Source: Malus domestica
Taxonomy: Eukaryota > Streptophyta > Magnoliopsida > Rosales > Rosaceae
NCBI RefSeq assembly: GCF_042453785.1
Contig: NC_091673.1
Span: 6,469,001-6,533,000, forward strand
Length of the DNA stretch: 64,000 bases
Direction of reading: 5' to 3'
Shown here in pieces: positions 48,841 through 60,649 of this stretch (positions are counted from its first letter, which is position 1; each line of letters opens with the position of its first letter). The notes under the pieces are model-generated. The model ran no database searches. It saw nothing but the letters and a program-made list of their open reading frames with translations, and was not told the DNA's origin. Position numbers and translations under genes: made by a program.

Positions 48841-49580
48841 AGAAAGACGAAGGATTAAGGATCAAACAGTCCCTACTTGTTTATGCTTTTGATGAGGTTG
48901 AGCTACGTAATTTTCGTGTCAAATCAACATCACTATTTTTAGAGAAATACTATGGAAACGGGATTTTCTTAAAAATTGGATATTCTATGGACTTTTCATT
49001 ACTTAATACTTTTAACATAATTTTCGTACTAACATTATTATATGTAATATAAGATAAGTTTGGTAACTCTCTTACAGTTATATAACATGGTACAAAAAAT
49101 ATAAGATGACGGAGAGTTCACGAATAATCCTATTTTAAGAGAGTTTCTTTAGTATTTCTCGTATGTATAGTTCCACTCATTATCAAGTTGTTTGGTGCAT
49201 AATTGTGGCTCCTTTTATTAGACTCCAACTTCTCTTCCCTTAAGCTTTTGAGATTTTTTACCATGTACTAGTATTTACTGTATTAGAATCATAAATATTG
49301 TATAAATAAATCATTGATAATATTATTACATAACACGCCAATATATAGATGTCAATTATGAAAAGACAGATATCCGGCACAGAAGATTTCTAACTAAATA
49401 AAACTATACTTAATTAGATAAATTTTCCTTGCTTGTAACAAATACTGGCACAATGGCACGTAATCGAAACTACTAATTTACTTATATACTAAAACAGTAC
49501 ATATTTGAACAATTTAATAGGTATACACACATAAATTTTGAATTCCCAACTTGAGATCATTAACGATGGCATGCAGTAAA
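48841..49580. other. Spacer downstream of NRT2.5, no gene seen
   Basis: AT-rich sequence without a supported gene; the right end should hold the NRT2.5 3' UTR (minus strand). Confidence 0.5.
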
Positions 49581-51534
49581 TCAAACATGCGGCGGTGAAA
49601 TCTCATCAGAGGGTCGGGTAACAGAGTCTGATTTTCCTCTTTCACTTCTGCTGTTCTCAGCAAATTTCACACTTGCCTGGTGAAAGCCTTTCTCCTTCTC
49701 CTTGGAGCTCCACTCAGACATGTAATAGTCTTCCTCTGTGGCCTTGTTCTTAGATGGACCACAAAACATGCCACCCCACTGGGGAAAATAGATCAAAGTC
49801 ATCGGGAGGGTGCAACATATGATCATGATCCCCATTAGGGTTATTCCTGTTTCTTTTGAATATTTTGATCCTTTGAAGAATATCAGTTGGGTCAGAACTG
49901 CACCCACATTTCCACCACCTCCTGTCATTCCAGATATGACCCCCAATGACCTGAAAATAGGGATTAAAACCAAGAGAAATGGATGAAAATGTGATTAGGG
50001 TAAGATAATAAGGGGTAGCAACACAATGGTTTAGGTCAAGGTCAAAATTCATGGAGATTCTCATATAGAATCGGAATATATATCTCCGGTTACACATCAG
50101 AATCTATCTCTTTAAACATAAAAACATCCACTATCATATGTGAAAGACTGAAAGTTTGTATAGTTTCACTAGTAAGGATAATGTAAGTAATGAATCAGGA
50201 AAGATAAGATCGAGAGAAAAAATGAGGTTGAGGTTAACTAGCCATATGGGTGTGGCTAACTTGGCTATGACATTTTATCCTCTCTTTTCTGCACTCAAAT
50301 TTGAATCACGATGTCTTCGTAACCAAGATTAGATTATAATACCGCTCGAACAACACAAGAATTAAAAAGTCATTGTGAAAAGAACACACCTTCTAGAGAC
50401 AAATGGAACCACACCAAATGTAAGCCCACAAGCACCTTGGACGAACACGGAGAACAAAATCATGACAACTATGGATCCAACCAAAGAATTCACCCGCCCA
50501 AGAATCACACACAAAACACCTCCCGTGGTCTGCACCACCCACAGAGTCCACAGCCTCCCCCTCATCCCAAACTTCTTCGCCACAACATCCGACAGAATCC
50601 CACCTCCGGGCCTTGAAACAATATTCGCCAACCCGAAACTCGCCGCGATCATCCCGGCCGTGTGGAGTTTCAGATCGAACCTGTCGTAGAAATATTCCGC
50701 TATGATGTTGTCCACCGCTAGCTCCACCCCAAAGCAATATCCGTACGTCAATGCCAGAATCCAACCTCTGTAATTCGTGACGCCGTGGTAGAACACGCTC
50801 GAGAATTTGTCTTTGGGCTTTTCGCCGGATTTATGGAGGCCGTAGAAGTTTCCGTCCGGCATGTCCTGTCCGAATATCAGGATGGCGAATGCTGACAGTG
50901 TCTGAAACAGGGCAGGGATGAAAAACGCGATTCTCCAAGCTGTGAACTTGACGGCGCCGATGTCCCTGATGAAGCCGAACACTACCGGCATGATGAGTTG
51001 CGTTGCTCCGCCCCCCAAGTTTCCCCACCCGCCCGCGACGCCGTTGGCGGTGCCTACTACGGGGGGAGAGAACATGGAGCTCATCCAGAACTGGGTCGAG
51101 ACGAAGGTGGCGAGAGAGAAGCCGGTGAAGAAGCGGACGAGGAGGAAAGACATGGGGGACGACGCAATTGCAGTGAAGTAGACTGCAGGGGCAGTGAGGA
51201 GGATGAGTGTGGCGGAGGCAAGCCGCGGACCGAACAAGTCGCACGCTGTCCCCATGGCTATTCGGGCGAACACAGCGCCGGACACAGACGCAATCCCGGC
51301 ATTGCCGATGTCGCTGGCGGTTAGGTTGAGGTTGTCGCGGATGATGGGGATAAGCGGCGGAGCAGCAAAGCTGGACACAAAACAAAGGAAAAAGGAAAAC
51401 CAAGACAGGTGGAACGCCCGCATGTGGGGTTTGGCAATCGAGAACAATCTGAACTCTGTGGCCTTGTGGTCTGAGTCCACCGGCAGCGCGAATTTCGGAG
51501 ACCCGGGTTCCATGACTCTGCTCTCTACTTCCAT
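49581..51534 (-). CDS. NRT2.5: High-affinity nitrate transporter NRT2.5
   Basis: Major-facilitator nitrate/proton symporter of the plasma membrane. NRT2 proteins usually work with the small partner NAR2/NRT3.1, and NRT2.5 is known for induction by nitrogen starvation. Exon 1 is 51534-50390 and exon 2 is 49950-49581, with a GT-AG intron of 439 bp. The joined frame is 1,515 bp, 504 aa, normal for the family. The amino end ([36 protein letters not shown]) and about 12 hydrophobic segments fit. The MFS motif region [13 protein letters not shown] and the nitrate-porter signature [12 protein letters not shown] are present; after the intron comes [19 protein letters not shown]. The carboxyl end has the conserved EEDYYMSEW and [10 protein letters not shown]. 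It resembles NRT2.5 more than NRT2.1 by its short N terminus and C-terminal tail. The start ATG is preceded by a stop in frame. Intact. Long frames on the other strand here are shadows of its GC-rich codons. Confidence 0.96.
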
Positions 51535-52127
51535 TTTTCCGATGATTCGAGCGTTGGTTTGATCAAACTCGAAACTTCAAATGCTGCAACCGTTAGCGGC
51601 CGTCTGATGATGCCGGACTGCCAGATACATACAAAAGGATTGCAACTTTTGTTTTTTTGTTGTGAATTTGGATGTTACTTATAAATAGTATCAAGCTCGA
51701 CTTCTCTAGGCCTCGAAAAGGCAAGAGTTTTGGGTTTTTGGAGTTGGAAACTCTGTGAATCCGCCGAGTCTCACCCTTTCACTGCCGCTGTAAGATGCAG
51801 AGGAGAAGTTGGAATTGATTAAGGTACGTGGAGGTTAGTGCTTGGCTGGAAGTGTGGGCTTTGAGATCCCCAAATGCCAAGGAATTTGGAATTAGATAAG
51901 AACAAGTTGTGTAATTGCCATTGACTATTGAGCTTCCTTCGTGACTGGGTAAGAGAGATTCCTCCTCTCACAAGTCTTAATCACTCCTGATATAGTCAAG
52001 TTGTGTTTTAGGGATTGACTATGGAGTTTGGGATTCAATTTCACATGGCATGATCGATAATTAAAGAATGAAGTGGGTTCTCAATAATCAACTTGTCATC
52101 GATTGAATCAAATATAATCCCTAAAAA
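51535..52127 (-). promoter_or_regulatory. NRT2.5 5' flank
   Basis: Upstream of NRT2.5 on the minus strand. A TATA-like TATTTATAAG lies near 51680 (minus strand), about 140 bases before the ATG, giving a plausible short leader. No nitrate-response element was identified with confidence. Confidence 0.4.
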
Positions 52128-52139
52128 GGTTAAAAATAG

Positions 52140-52298
52140 TTATTTAATATTACGGTTTAATGGTATTTCTCTTATTTGATAAGTAACAGATCTTTGGTTC
52201 AATTATTGAAAAATGCAAGTTTGATCATATTATTACTAATCTATTATGAAACTTAGTCCACACCCATTATAATATCCAAAAAAGAAAAAGAAAAAAGA
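52140..52298 (+). mobile_element. Diverged SINE, same family as at 23-201
   Basis: Shares ATATTACGGTtTAATGGTATTTCTCTT-type sequence with the SINE at 23-201, and a weakened B box (GGTTCAATTATT). It ends in an A-rich tail (AAAAAAGAAAAAGAAAAAAGA) and is flanked by near-identical 12-bp repeats GG(T/C)TAAAAATAG at 52128-52139 and 52299-52310. Older than the first copy judging by divergence. Confidence 0.75.
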
Positions 52299-52310
52299 GG
52301 CTAAAAATAG

Positions 52311-53904
52311 ACTCCAAGAAGTGAGAGGATTCAATTATTTTCTTTTATTGGTATAATTTTGTGTTGATCTTCTCACTCAAATGGGTTGGTAAACTTTTTG
52401 TTAAAAAATAAAACTTTATTATGAATCGGTAAGTTGTTAAGTTTCAGATTTAAATGTCAATATGAGTCAATATAATACCTGTTATAATCTAAGATAAATT
52501 TTGAAATTTATTATAATGTCTCTAATATTAATCTTTTTAGGTTTTATAGAAACTACCTGGTGGAACATTACTCAAATATTAGTTTTTATGTATATTCTTA
52601 GTAGGTACGTAGGTTTTTCATATTCTCTCTTCTTAAACAACCAATATCCTCCACACTTGATCACCATCTCTCACCTCATGCAGCATCTAGGCAAGCTAAT
52701 TAAGCCATCACCATCAAACCACCAATATTTTAGTGCAACCTTATAACATGCAGATGCAGGACGCGAGCATCAAAAGTCGATTCAATAAAGTTAAAGGCTC
52801 GTCTTTCTCTTGCATGCAGATGCAGTAGGGTTTTGGAAGTCGAGGGGTAAGAAGAATTAGTACAGCGCCAAATAGTCTCAAAATTCAAGCCATTTTCGTT
52901 GACTTGGGCACCTGTCCGTGTCTGGGTTTGGGAGAGAATAAATAATTAAATATACAGTGACAGTTTTCAATATTCGAATGAGGATTCTCTTTGGATTCTT
53001 TTCGTAAGAATTCCGAAAATCTTCTAATCATGCCTGTTCATTGTGCTATTAGAAATTATTATAATTTTTTTATTTAAAATTAAATATAAATTATACTTGA
53101 TAAAAATTATTTACACGGTATATTACAAACAGACGTAATTAGATGATCTATGAGATCCACACAAAAAGAATCCGAAAATGATGCTCATTCTAATATTCAA
53201 GGAGGGTAGAAAGTTTGAAAGGAATCTGCCTTGTTACGTGTGCACGCCTCATTCGTTGCAGCAGTATCGGCGGGTAAATCTGTGTCTCCAAAATATGAAA
53301 TTGGTAAAAAAATATGTATAACTAGTTATTTAAATTGTGAGATACTTGTATTAAAAATTTAAACTTTTTTATTATTTATATAATAATACGTGTACCATCC
53401 ATATTTTGAACACAATAAAAAATTTATTCACACTCACGTGCTCTATTATTCTTTCTTATTTCTCTGTTAGAGAAATAATAATAGAAGGAAAATGAATGAA
53501 AATAATTTGAAAACTTTGAGTTTTAACGAAAATATTAAAAATATGTTGTAAGTGAATAATATTATGATAACTTTTTTAAAATAAATATATAATTTTTCGT
53601 TAAAATGAATTACCTTATAAGTTTTTCGTTAAAATTATGAAATAATAAAGGGCTAATCATATATTATTGTTTAAAAACAAAAATCCTTTGGTGAGTAGCA
53701 CAAACAAGCTATGCGTTGGCTGATTGATGGAGTAGTGAGCTTGACAGATGACACAGAGGGAAGCAATTACTCTAGGACAATCCTTGTCCATTACTCTACA
53801 CCCAATGGGTGCAATCAAATCATGGCGGAATGAAAGTCTACTTTGGCAGTTGGCCTGCCATTACGAATACGACCCTAATTTTTTTGACTTGGCCAGTAAA
53901 AGCA
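52311..53904. other. Intergenic with one MITE, no gene seen
   Basis: AT-rich DNA. Holds the MITE at 52977-53190 and short repeats of TGCAGATGCAG near 52748 and 52816. No supported frame. Confidence 0.55.
52977..53190. mobile_element. Foldback MITE
   Basis: About 214 bp with inverted ends (ATGAGGATTCTCTTTGGATT on the left; right-end complement ATGAGCATCATTTTCGGATT). Flanked by near-repeats CAATATTCG / TAATATTCA (7 of 9 match), suggesting a 9-bp Mutator-type duplication. A relative lies at 58684-58895. Confidence 0.65.
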
Positions 53905-53913
53905 GAACTTTAG

Positions 53914-54111
53914 GGATCCAGATCCTCTCCGGATCTAAGGATCCTGATCTCAGAGATCAATTGATTCAGTCTGTTAAAATTTAATTCAATGTCTACAATT
54001 ATTATAACGTTTAATGAAATTTTTATTTGTAATCGTTGGATCAAATTTCAACGGACTAGATCAATTGATCTATAGGCTCAGGATCCTTAGATCCAGGTAG
54101 GATCTGGATCC
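53914..54111. mobile_element. 198-bp Mutator-type MITE
   Basis: Inverted ends GGATCCAGATCCT (13 bp perfect) inside longer inverted homology, with a perfect 9-bp target duplication GAACTTTAG (53905-53913, 54112-54120). Its interior (TTGATTCAGTCTGTTAAAAT) matches the 197-bp element at 59061-59257. Non-coding. Confidence 0.88.
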
Positions 54112-54577
54112 GAACTTTAGAAGTGCTTATTTCCAACTTTTACGGCCACAATCTGCCAACCAATGGTTGCGAAGCTTAGGGGCTTATCTATTTGCATTGA
54201 GTTGGAAAGGCCTTCGAGATTCGACACTAAGTTCATACGTACGGGATTTGTATGATACTCATGGAACTCATGGAAAAAACTAATGCGAAACTGTTTGTGT
54301 TTGCGCTCTATCTGTTGGCTGGTAGAATCTACTTCCATATTTGTCATCTCAATCAATAAAAAATTGATGTTTTATGGGCATTAAGCGCGTTCAAGTAAAA
54401 ACCCAAAAATTTATAAGGAATGCTAAAGAGGTTAAGTTTTGTACATTAAATAATGTGATTGTCGATGATTGGATGATTACTTGAGTGTTAATTAACATGT
54501 TTATTTCTTATTGGTTACACAATATTTAATTTGCAAATTTAATTTAAAATTTTAGTCTATCTAGCTTTACTAGGGAG

Positions 54578-54762
54578 TAGAGATGAGTAAAATACCCATG
54601 TGTTTGGGTAACCGCAGTTACCTACCCATTTAAAGTTCACGGTTACGATTATGGGTAACCATTTAGACCAACAAACGGTTATGAGTATAATTGTTTATCC
54701 GTGAAATTTAAATGGACGGTTATGGGTATTACCCGCGGTTATAACATGTTTCCATTTACCCA

Positions 54763-54807
<45 letters not shown>

Positions 54808-55686
54808 ACACTCAGAAAGAAAATATAAGATATTGTGCACCACTGCGATGCGACATTGACGATCATCAGGACCTTCCCTTTGTAGATGCTAAGATCTCAA
54901 AAAGAAAATAAAAGATATTGTGTACCACTGCGATGCAACGTTGACGATCATCAGGACCTTCCCTTTGTAAGTGCTAAGAGATATATATATTAGAGAGGAG
55001 AATAACTAAGGATCGCTTTTGTTTGCCTTTTTTTTTTTTTTTGATAATTGAGTGTACAATGTAAACCTTTTGTGATCACTTACCTCTGTTGGATCCATGC
55101 TAATTGGTGTCGGTGTTCCTAAATGCGATACTAATTCAATTTGTACATTTCTTTTGTATGCCTTTTTTGGTGACAACGAGTCGATGATACTTTGTGATTG
55201 AACGTGCTAAAACATTAGTATTCGAAAGTGTTTAGTTTTGGAATATTTTGGAGCTTTGAATCATCTAGTATTCAAGATAATGACTACTCATAAGCTATTA
55301 TTTCAATTATTGAAATTGTATGAGGACTAAATGATTAAAATAGGGAAATGCATGCTAAAATGTACTTATAACAGTGTTTAATTGTCAGAAAACGAAAATT
55401 ATGACAAATTTTTCTTTTGTAATTTTCAAGTTGTTAAAATAAAAAAAAAACATGTAGACGAGTGAAAAATGGGTAAAAAAATGATAAACGGGGTAAATTG
55501 TTATAGTTAAATGGATAAACAGTTATGATTAAATGTGTATAGTTAATTGTTTATAAACGGTTATGGGTATGAGTATAACTGTTTATGCAATTACCCAACG
55601 AGTAAACAGTTATGCAGGTATGAATATAAACGGTTATGGGTAAATAACCGCAGTTACCCGCCCACCATAACCATTACCCATCCCTA
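54578..55686. mobile_element. hAT-like non-autonomous element
   Basis: Ends TAGAGATGAGTAA and (complement of right end) TAGGGATGGGTAA, with dense GGTTATGGGTA/TACCCATAACC words near both ends. A clear 8-bp duplication was not found. It holds an (AT)n microsatellite (about 54768-54803) and an 88-bp tandem duplicate (54815-54985, each with CATCAGGACCTTCCCTTTGT). No transposase. Confidence 0.68.
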
Positions 55687-56214
55687 AACATTACCCAAAA
55701 ATTGTTTGTGTTCTTTGTTGAGCGGTGGGGTCAACCTCTATATTTGTCATCTCAAACAATTAAAGATTAATGTTTTGTTAGCGTCGCTCACGTAAATACC
55801 TGAAAACTATTTGTGTTTCCTCTCTTTGTTGGGCGGTAGGATCCACCTCCATATTCATCATCCCATACAATCAAAGATTAATGTTTTATTGGCGTTTGAT
55901 GCACATTTATGTAGAAACCCTAAAGCCTATTTGTGTTTCATCTCTTTGTTAGGTGGTGGATCCACCTCCATATTCGTCATCTCATTCAATCAAAGATTAA
56001 TGTTTTGTTGGTGTTTGATGTGCGTTTATGTAGAAACACTAAAAACTATTTGTGTTTCATCTCTTTGTTAGGTGGTGGATCCACCTCCATATTCATCATC
56101 TCATACAATCAAAGATTAATGTTTTGTTGGCTTTTAGCGAGCATTTACGTAGAAACCTAAAACTATTTGTGTTTCATCTCCTTGTTGGGCAGTGGGTCCA
56201 CCTCCGTATTCGTC

Positions 56215-56384
56215 CAGAGATTTTTTAGTGTGATCGGTACACGAGGTGATACACCACGTATCATTATACAAATTGTGGAATATGTGTGTTAAAAAATTAA
56301 TAACTTAAAAAATAAAATTTCTCACCACTTATATAAAAATATGTGGTATACTACTCATATTCTGGTCACACTTAAAAATTTCTC
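56215..56384. mobile_element. 170-bp MITE inside the 118-bp repeat
   Basis: Inverted ends about 60 bp long (GAGATTTTTTAGTGTGATCGG on the left). A 9-bp target duplication GTATTCGTC/GTATTCATC (56206-56214, 56385-56393, one mismatch) and the neighbouring repeat units give the empty site. Same family as the split MITE at 15709-17224. Confidence 0.88.
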
Positions 56385-56640
56385 GTATTCATCATCCTAA
56401 ACAATCAATTATTAATGTTTTGTCGGCATTAGGTTCACATTCACATAGAAACCCTGAAATCTATTTGTGTTTTCTCTCTTTGTTGGGCGGTGGGATTTAA
56501 TTACATATTTTTTCATCCCAAACAATCAAACATGGATGTATTGTTGGATTGGATTAAAAAAAAAAAAGGATGTATTGTTGGCATTGACGCGTGTTCACAT
56601 AAAAACAAATTTAATTTTCGTATTTGCATCCAACATAAAA

Positions 56641-56839
56641 GGAAAATGATCCTCTCCGAATCTCTTTCATCAAGGTTACCGAATTAAGTTATTCGGACCT
56701 TCCAAATTTCATCTAACGACCCACCTATTTTAACCCTTTAAAAGCTGTGATAATTTTTAGCAATTGAATGAAATTTGAAAGGCTAAAATCACTTTATCAG
56801 GCGATTGTGATGGAAGAGATCTGGAGATGATCTCTTTCC
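56641..56839. mobile_element. 199-bp MITE
   Basis: Inverted ends GGAAAATGATCCTCTCC and (right complement) GGGAAAGAGATCATCTCC. Direct repeat CAACATAAAA at 56631-56640 and 56840-56849, a 9-10-bp duplication as in Mutator-type MITEs. Non-coding. Confidence 0.83.
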
Positions 56840-56849
56840 CAACATAAAA

Positions 56850-57152
56850 CATCGTGTAAGTACAGTAAATTCTCCAACGTAATGCACCAGGTACGTACAA
56901 TAATTGAGCTCAATTTATTATATACTCACATCAAAACAAATAAATAGAAATTTGAAGTCGATAATTACACATTAAGCAAAGTGCTCCAAGTGTTAGGATG
57001 GAACTTGGGCTTAGGCTGAGTGGTAAAAGGTAGGCCCATATATCTCTCCGGACGTGAAAGTGTTATATTGAAGCCCAATTTATTAACGCGCACAACGTCG
57101 GCCTATATTGCCCGGAGAATCACGGGCCCAGCTGAAGCAAAAGATCACATGA
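56850..57152. other. Spacer, nothing recognised
   Basis: No coding sequence or repeat recognised apart from GGCCCA words at 57041 and 57124. The right part is less AT-rich than its surroundings. Confidence 0.5.
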
Positions 57153-57831
57153 GAGCAAGTCCACCGGAGGTGGAATAGCCCAGCACAAAGTACAAAAATC
57201 AGGCTGGGAGCCAGTCAATCCACTCCAGCCCACCCTTTTGCCTGGGACGCAGCCCAAGTTGGTCTCCAGGCCAACCCAAATTTGACTGAGCAAGGAACCG
57301 GGCAATTGGGCTGGTGCGTGCCTTTCACGCGGCCTTTATGGCGAGTAGCTGACATACGTTCAGAGGTTGGGCCCGCCTAGCAGGCGCACTCACACCCCAC
57401 CCCCGGGTGGACGACGTGGCGAAATGTATGCTGTTGGATTTCCAACGGCTAGTTTTTGTAGACCGTTGGATTTCCAACGATAAAAAAAATAATTTAACTT
57501 TTAAAATGTACCGTCCGATCACATATCAACGGTCCACGTTTTTTCCCCAAAAAAATTAAGAATTTCACTTTTAAAAAATACATAAATTTTTTAATAAATA
57601 AATTTAGATATTATTATTATTATTATTTTATTTTTTTATAAATTCAGAAAATAAAAATAAAAATATTATTTTATACTAAAAAATAATAATATTTGAATAA
57701 AATGGACTAGATTATTTTTTGGTAGGGGTGAAGATGCTTTGGTCTATTACTGTTCACTGGGTCTATTACTGTTCACTTAAGTGGATAAATGCGCTGGGTG
57801 CTGGCACAAAGTCCTTAGGGTGGACTTGCTC
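57153..57831. mobile_element. Harbinger-like MITE, 679 bp
   Basis: Inverted ends GAGCAAGTCCACC / GGTGGACTTGCTC and a 3-bp duplication TGA (57150-57152, 57832-57834), as expected for PIF/Harbinger. The left part is GC-rich and the centre very AT-rich (57540-57720). A GTTCACT(G/T)GGTCTATTACT word is doubled near the right end. No transposase. Confidence 0.75.
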
Positions 57832-57834
57832 TGA

Positions 57835-58683
57835 AGTAATTGCAAATGAGAACTTAGCTCCTGTACATTTTGAATGTCATAAGCTTTTAGCGAATGAGAC
57901 ATTTTTTCAAGTACTCATTCAAGCAATACTCTACATGTTATAATATAAGTGAAAAAATTATATATTTTTTCGTATCTTTTTACTGCTTTTATGACATGTA
58001 AAATACCCGTTTAAAAAGCGGGCATTTTAAAAAATTACTCCCATTTAAGGTAAAAAAGTGATTGGGATTGCTTGCTTGTGTGGTTAAGGCAAAAGTGATT
58101 TATTAAAAAGCAGACATTTTAAAAAATTATCACATGTCACCAAACGCACACATTTTGCCTTGTGTGTTTACCAACTTTCCTTTTCTTTTAAGTCGAGACG
58201 CAAAAATATAATTGGAACGCTTGTTATTGAACTTAGGCTAGTTAAAATTTCGGTCTTTGAATTAATAATTTATGATTATTAGTCTTTGAACTTGTTATAA
58301 GACGGACTAATGGTCATATCTGCTAACTTCATTAGAACTTATATCTAACATAAATGGTTTAAAACAATAAAAAATGGACTAAAGTTTTAACGCAGTTAAC
58401 TAAAAACACTATCGCTCCATATTATAACAAGTTCAGAGATCATGACTCACACATTTTTTATTTTTAATTCAAAATCAAACTTCTAATTGTGTCAAAGTTA
58501 AAGCATTGCTCCTATTTTCTCATATGTTAAGGCTTGCCTTAATGTCATTGGTTCCTTGCGTTAACCATTAAAAAGCCTTTACGTGGTGTGTGTATGTGTT
58601 TCTCTCTCTTGTCTTTTTGATATTGTTATCCTAAGGAAAAGGAGAGGCAGATATTTAAGAGCGGCCTCTATTTTATTTGGACA
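57835..58683. other. Spacer, nothing recognised
   Basis: AT-rich. AAAAAGC(G/A)GGCATTTTAAAAAATTA-type words occur twice (about 58012 and 58117). No gene or complete element. Confidence 0.5.
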
Positions 58684-58895
58684 AGGATCCTCTACATATC
58701 ATTTTTGTATAGATTCAGGAATTAATTAATCATGTCCGTTCATTGTACAACGTGCAATTAGTTTTCATTAGATACTATTTATATTTAATTTTAAATTAAA
58801 AATTTAAAATAATTTCTAATCACACGATATATAATGAATGAACATAATTAATTGATCTTCTAAATCTTCACAAGAAGAATCCGGAGAGGATTCTA
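58684..58895. mobile_element. Foldback MITE, relative of 52977-53190
   Basis: Inverted ends (AGGATCCTCTACATATC on the left, right complement AGAATCCTCTCCGGATTC). The interior shares CATGTCCGTTCATTGT and the TTAATTTTAAATTAAA core with the earlier copy. Target duplication not resolved. Confidence 0.62.
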
Positions 58896-59060
58896 TTCCT
58901 ATTCTTTTTGTTTGAGAAGACCGACCTCTTTGTTTTAAAAGATATTTCCTTCCCTGTATATAATAATATCTGTGACTATTGAGTGCTTTGGATCTATCGA
59001 CGAGCGCAGTGCGGAGTGTGGACTTGCATCTGGAATTTTGCTCGATTGAATTTGCAACTT

Positions 59061-59257
59061 GAACCCCGATCCTTTCGCAGATCTAAAAAAATTGAGTTTA
59101 AAAATCAAATGATTCAGATTGTTAAAATTTGATCAAACAATTACAAACAGGAAGTTTCTTTCGAAGTTATAATAATTATAACCGTTGAATTAAATTTCAA
59201 TGATCTGGATTATTTGATCAAGCTCAAATTTTTTAGATCTAAAGAGGATCTGGGTTC
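59061..59257. mobile_element. 197-bp Mutator-type MITE, second copy
   Basis: Inverted ends GAACCCCGATCCT and GAACCCAGATCCT (right complement), with a perfect 9-bp duplication TTGCAACTT (59052-59060, 59258-59266). Same family as 53914-54111. Confidence 0.87.
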
Positions 59258-59266
59258 TTGCAACTT

Positions 59267-59652
59267 CACGATTTGGGGTCGCACAAAAACAAAGATTGAC
59301 AGTGTGGGGTTTTTATGACTTGTCGAGTGATCACCAAAAAAGAAAATTAAAAAATAATACTATTTACAACTTATTTTTACATTTCACATATCTTGCTAAT
59401 TTTTTATCATTATCTTTTTCATTTCATTCGATTCGATAATAAAAAATTAAAAAGAATATGTAAAAAGTAAAAATAATTATGTAGATAACATTACCCAAAT
59501 TCAACAAATATCAGCCATTTAATACTAGGTCTAATAGTTTAACATATAAATGAAAATTCTTAAGTTTAATTCTCACCAAATACGAATTTAAAGTATATTA
59601 TTATTAGCCTGTTACGAGTCTCTTCCGAGTCCCATTCGAATCATCATGTCAA
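59267..59652. other. Spacer, nothing recognised
   Basis: AT-rich sequence between the MITE and the poly(A) insertion. No gene or promoter element was identified. Confidence 0.5.
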
Positions 59653-59671
59653 CAAGCAAAAGACTTTATCA

Positions 59672-59717
<46 letters not shown>

Positions 59718-59728
59718 AAGCAAAAGAC
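59653..59728 (+). mobile_element. Poly(A) micro-insertion with target duplication
   Basis: CAAGCAAAAGAC at 59653-59664 is repeated exactly at 59717-59728. Between them are only TTTATCAC and about 44 A. This is what an extreme 5'-truncated LINE or SINE retroposition would leave. Replication slippage with a chance repeat is the alternative. Confidence 0.6.
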
Positions 59729-60649
59729 AAGAAGGAGAAGAAGTCGCACGTGACAATCACATCCGAGCTTTTTCGAATACGCATCCATCGGCAGAGATAG
59801 AGCGCCATGTCACTTACGTAGACTCGCTCTTCGATTCCACGGAACTGGTTACAAATCACTCTCTCCTCCCAGGCTCCCACCAATCACAAGTTTTCGCGGA
59901 CAAAGCCTTCGTCTTGGAGCGCTCCCCCTTTATATTTCTCTTCATCATCGTACTTCACTTCACTCTTCCCCTCTCTCTCTCTCTCTAGTTTCTGATCGTA
60001 TATTGATTCTCTCTCTCTCTCTTTAGACTGGGAGCTTGGAATCATTTTCCAGAGGTGAGCTCCTGCAATTCAACATTTTCAAGTTCGATTTTTGCAAACA
60101 TATCGATCATTTATTCGTCGAATTTTACTTGCATTTACTGTTCTTAGATCACAGATGTTTCAGAACTAAGACCGAGTGGGAATCTTAGCAGTGTTGTAGT
60201 TTTTAGCTTAATTTTCCCACGTTTTTCTGTTTTTTTTGGGGGAAAATTTTGTAAGAAGGAAGAAAATATATGCAGCTCTTGAAATTTTGAGTTCCTTTTG
60301 CTTCGCGAAAGTGAAAAGTTATAAGCTTTGTTGAGAGTGATAGGCGTAAGAGGGGGTAAAGTTATTTTCTCTTTCTTTACATTTTCCTCAGCTTTCTCGG
60401 CAAGCAAACACATAATTAGTAAAAATTACATCTTATTTATGTACGTGTGTAAGAAGATTTTGCCTAATTTGGTGATAAATGCAAACACAAAATTAGTAAA
60501 AATTTCATCTTTATATATGTATGTGTGTAGGAAGATTTTGCCTAATTTGGTTGATAAATGTATGAATGCTTAACCTCTGCTTCTGATAGATGCTTTAACT
60601 GTGTTTCGTTTCGTCGATTTCTTCAGGTTTGAGGAGGGTATCAACGAAT
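59729..60649 (+). promoter_or_regulatory. GWD1 promoter, leader exon and first intron
   Basis: A TATA-like CTTTATATTT is near 59930. CT-rich leader sequence with (TC)n runs follows (59965-60025), then a donor AG/GTGAGC at 60054/60055. The acceptor CTTCAG ends at 60626 and the ATG is at 60650. GWD genes commonly have a non-coding first exon, which fits. Exact start of transcription unknown. Confidence 0.65.

Larger units (their letters stand above)
54287..56640. repeat. ~118-bp tandem repeat, about 7 units, interrupted
   Basis: A unit beginning CTATTTGTGTTTC and containing CCACCTCCATATTC and CAATCAAAGATTAATG recurs at about 54287, 55695, 55807, 55926, 56046, 56163 and 56459 (spacing 117-120 bp where uninterrupted). 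A hAT-like element (54578-55686) separates the first unit from the rest and a 170-bp MITE (56215-56384) cuts the sixth. Small frames running through it are the repeat read as protein. Confidence 0.85.

Noticed and set aside
50393..51562. Long frames antisense or frame-shifted to NRT2.5 (up to 190 codons)
   Set aside because: Shadows of a GC-rich coding exon; Arg/His-rich peptides without domains.
56215..56384. Inverted repeat as a microRNA gene
   Set aside because: Terminal inverted repeats and a 9-bp duplication identify it as a MITE; nothing marks a processed hairpin.
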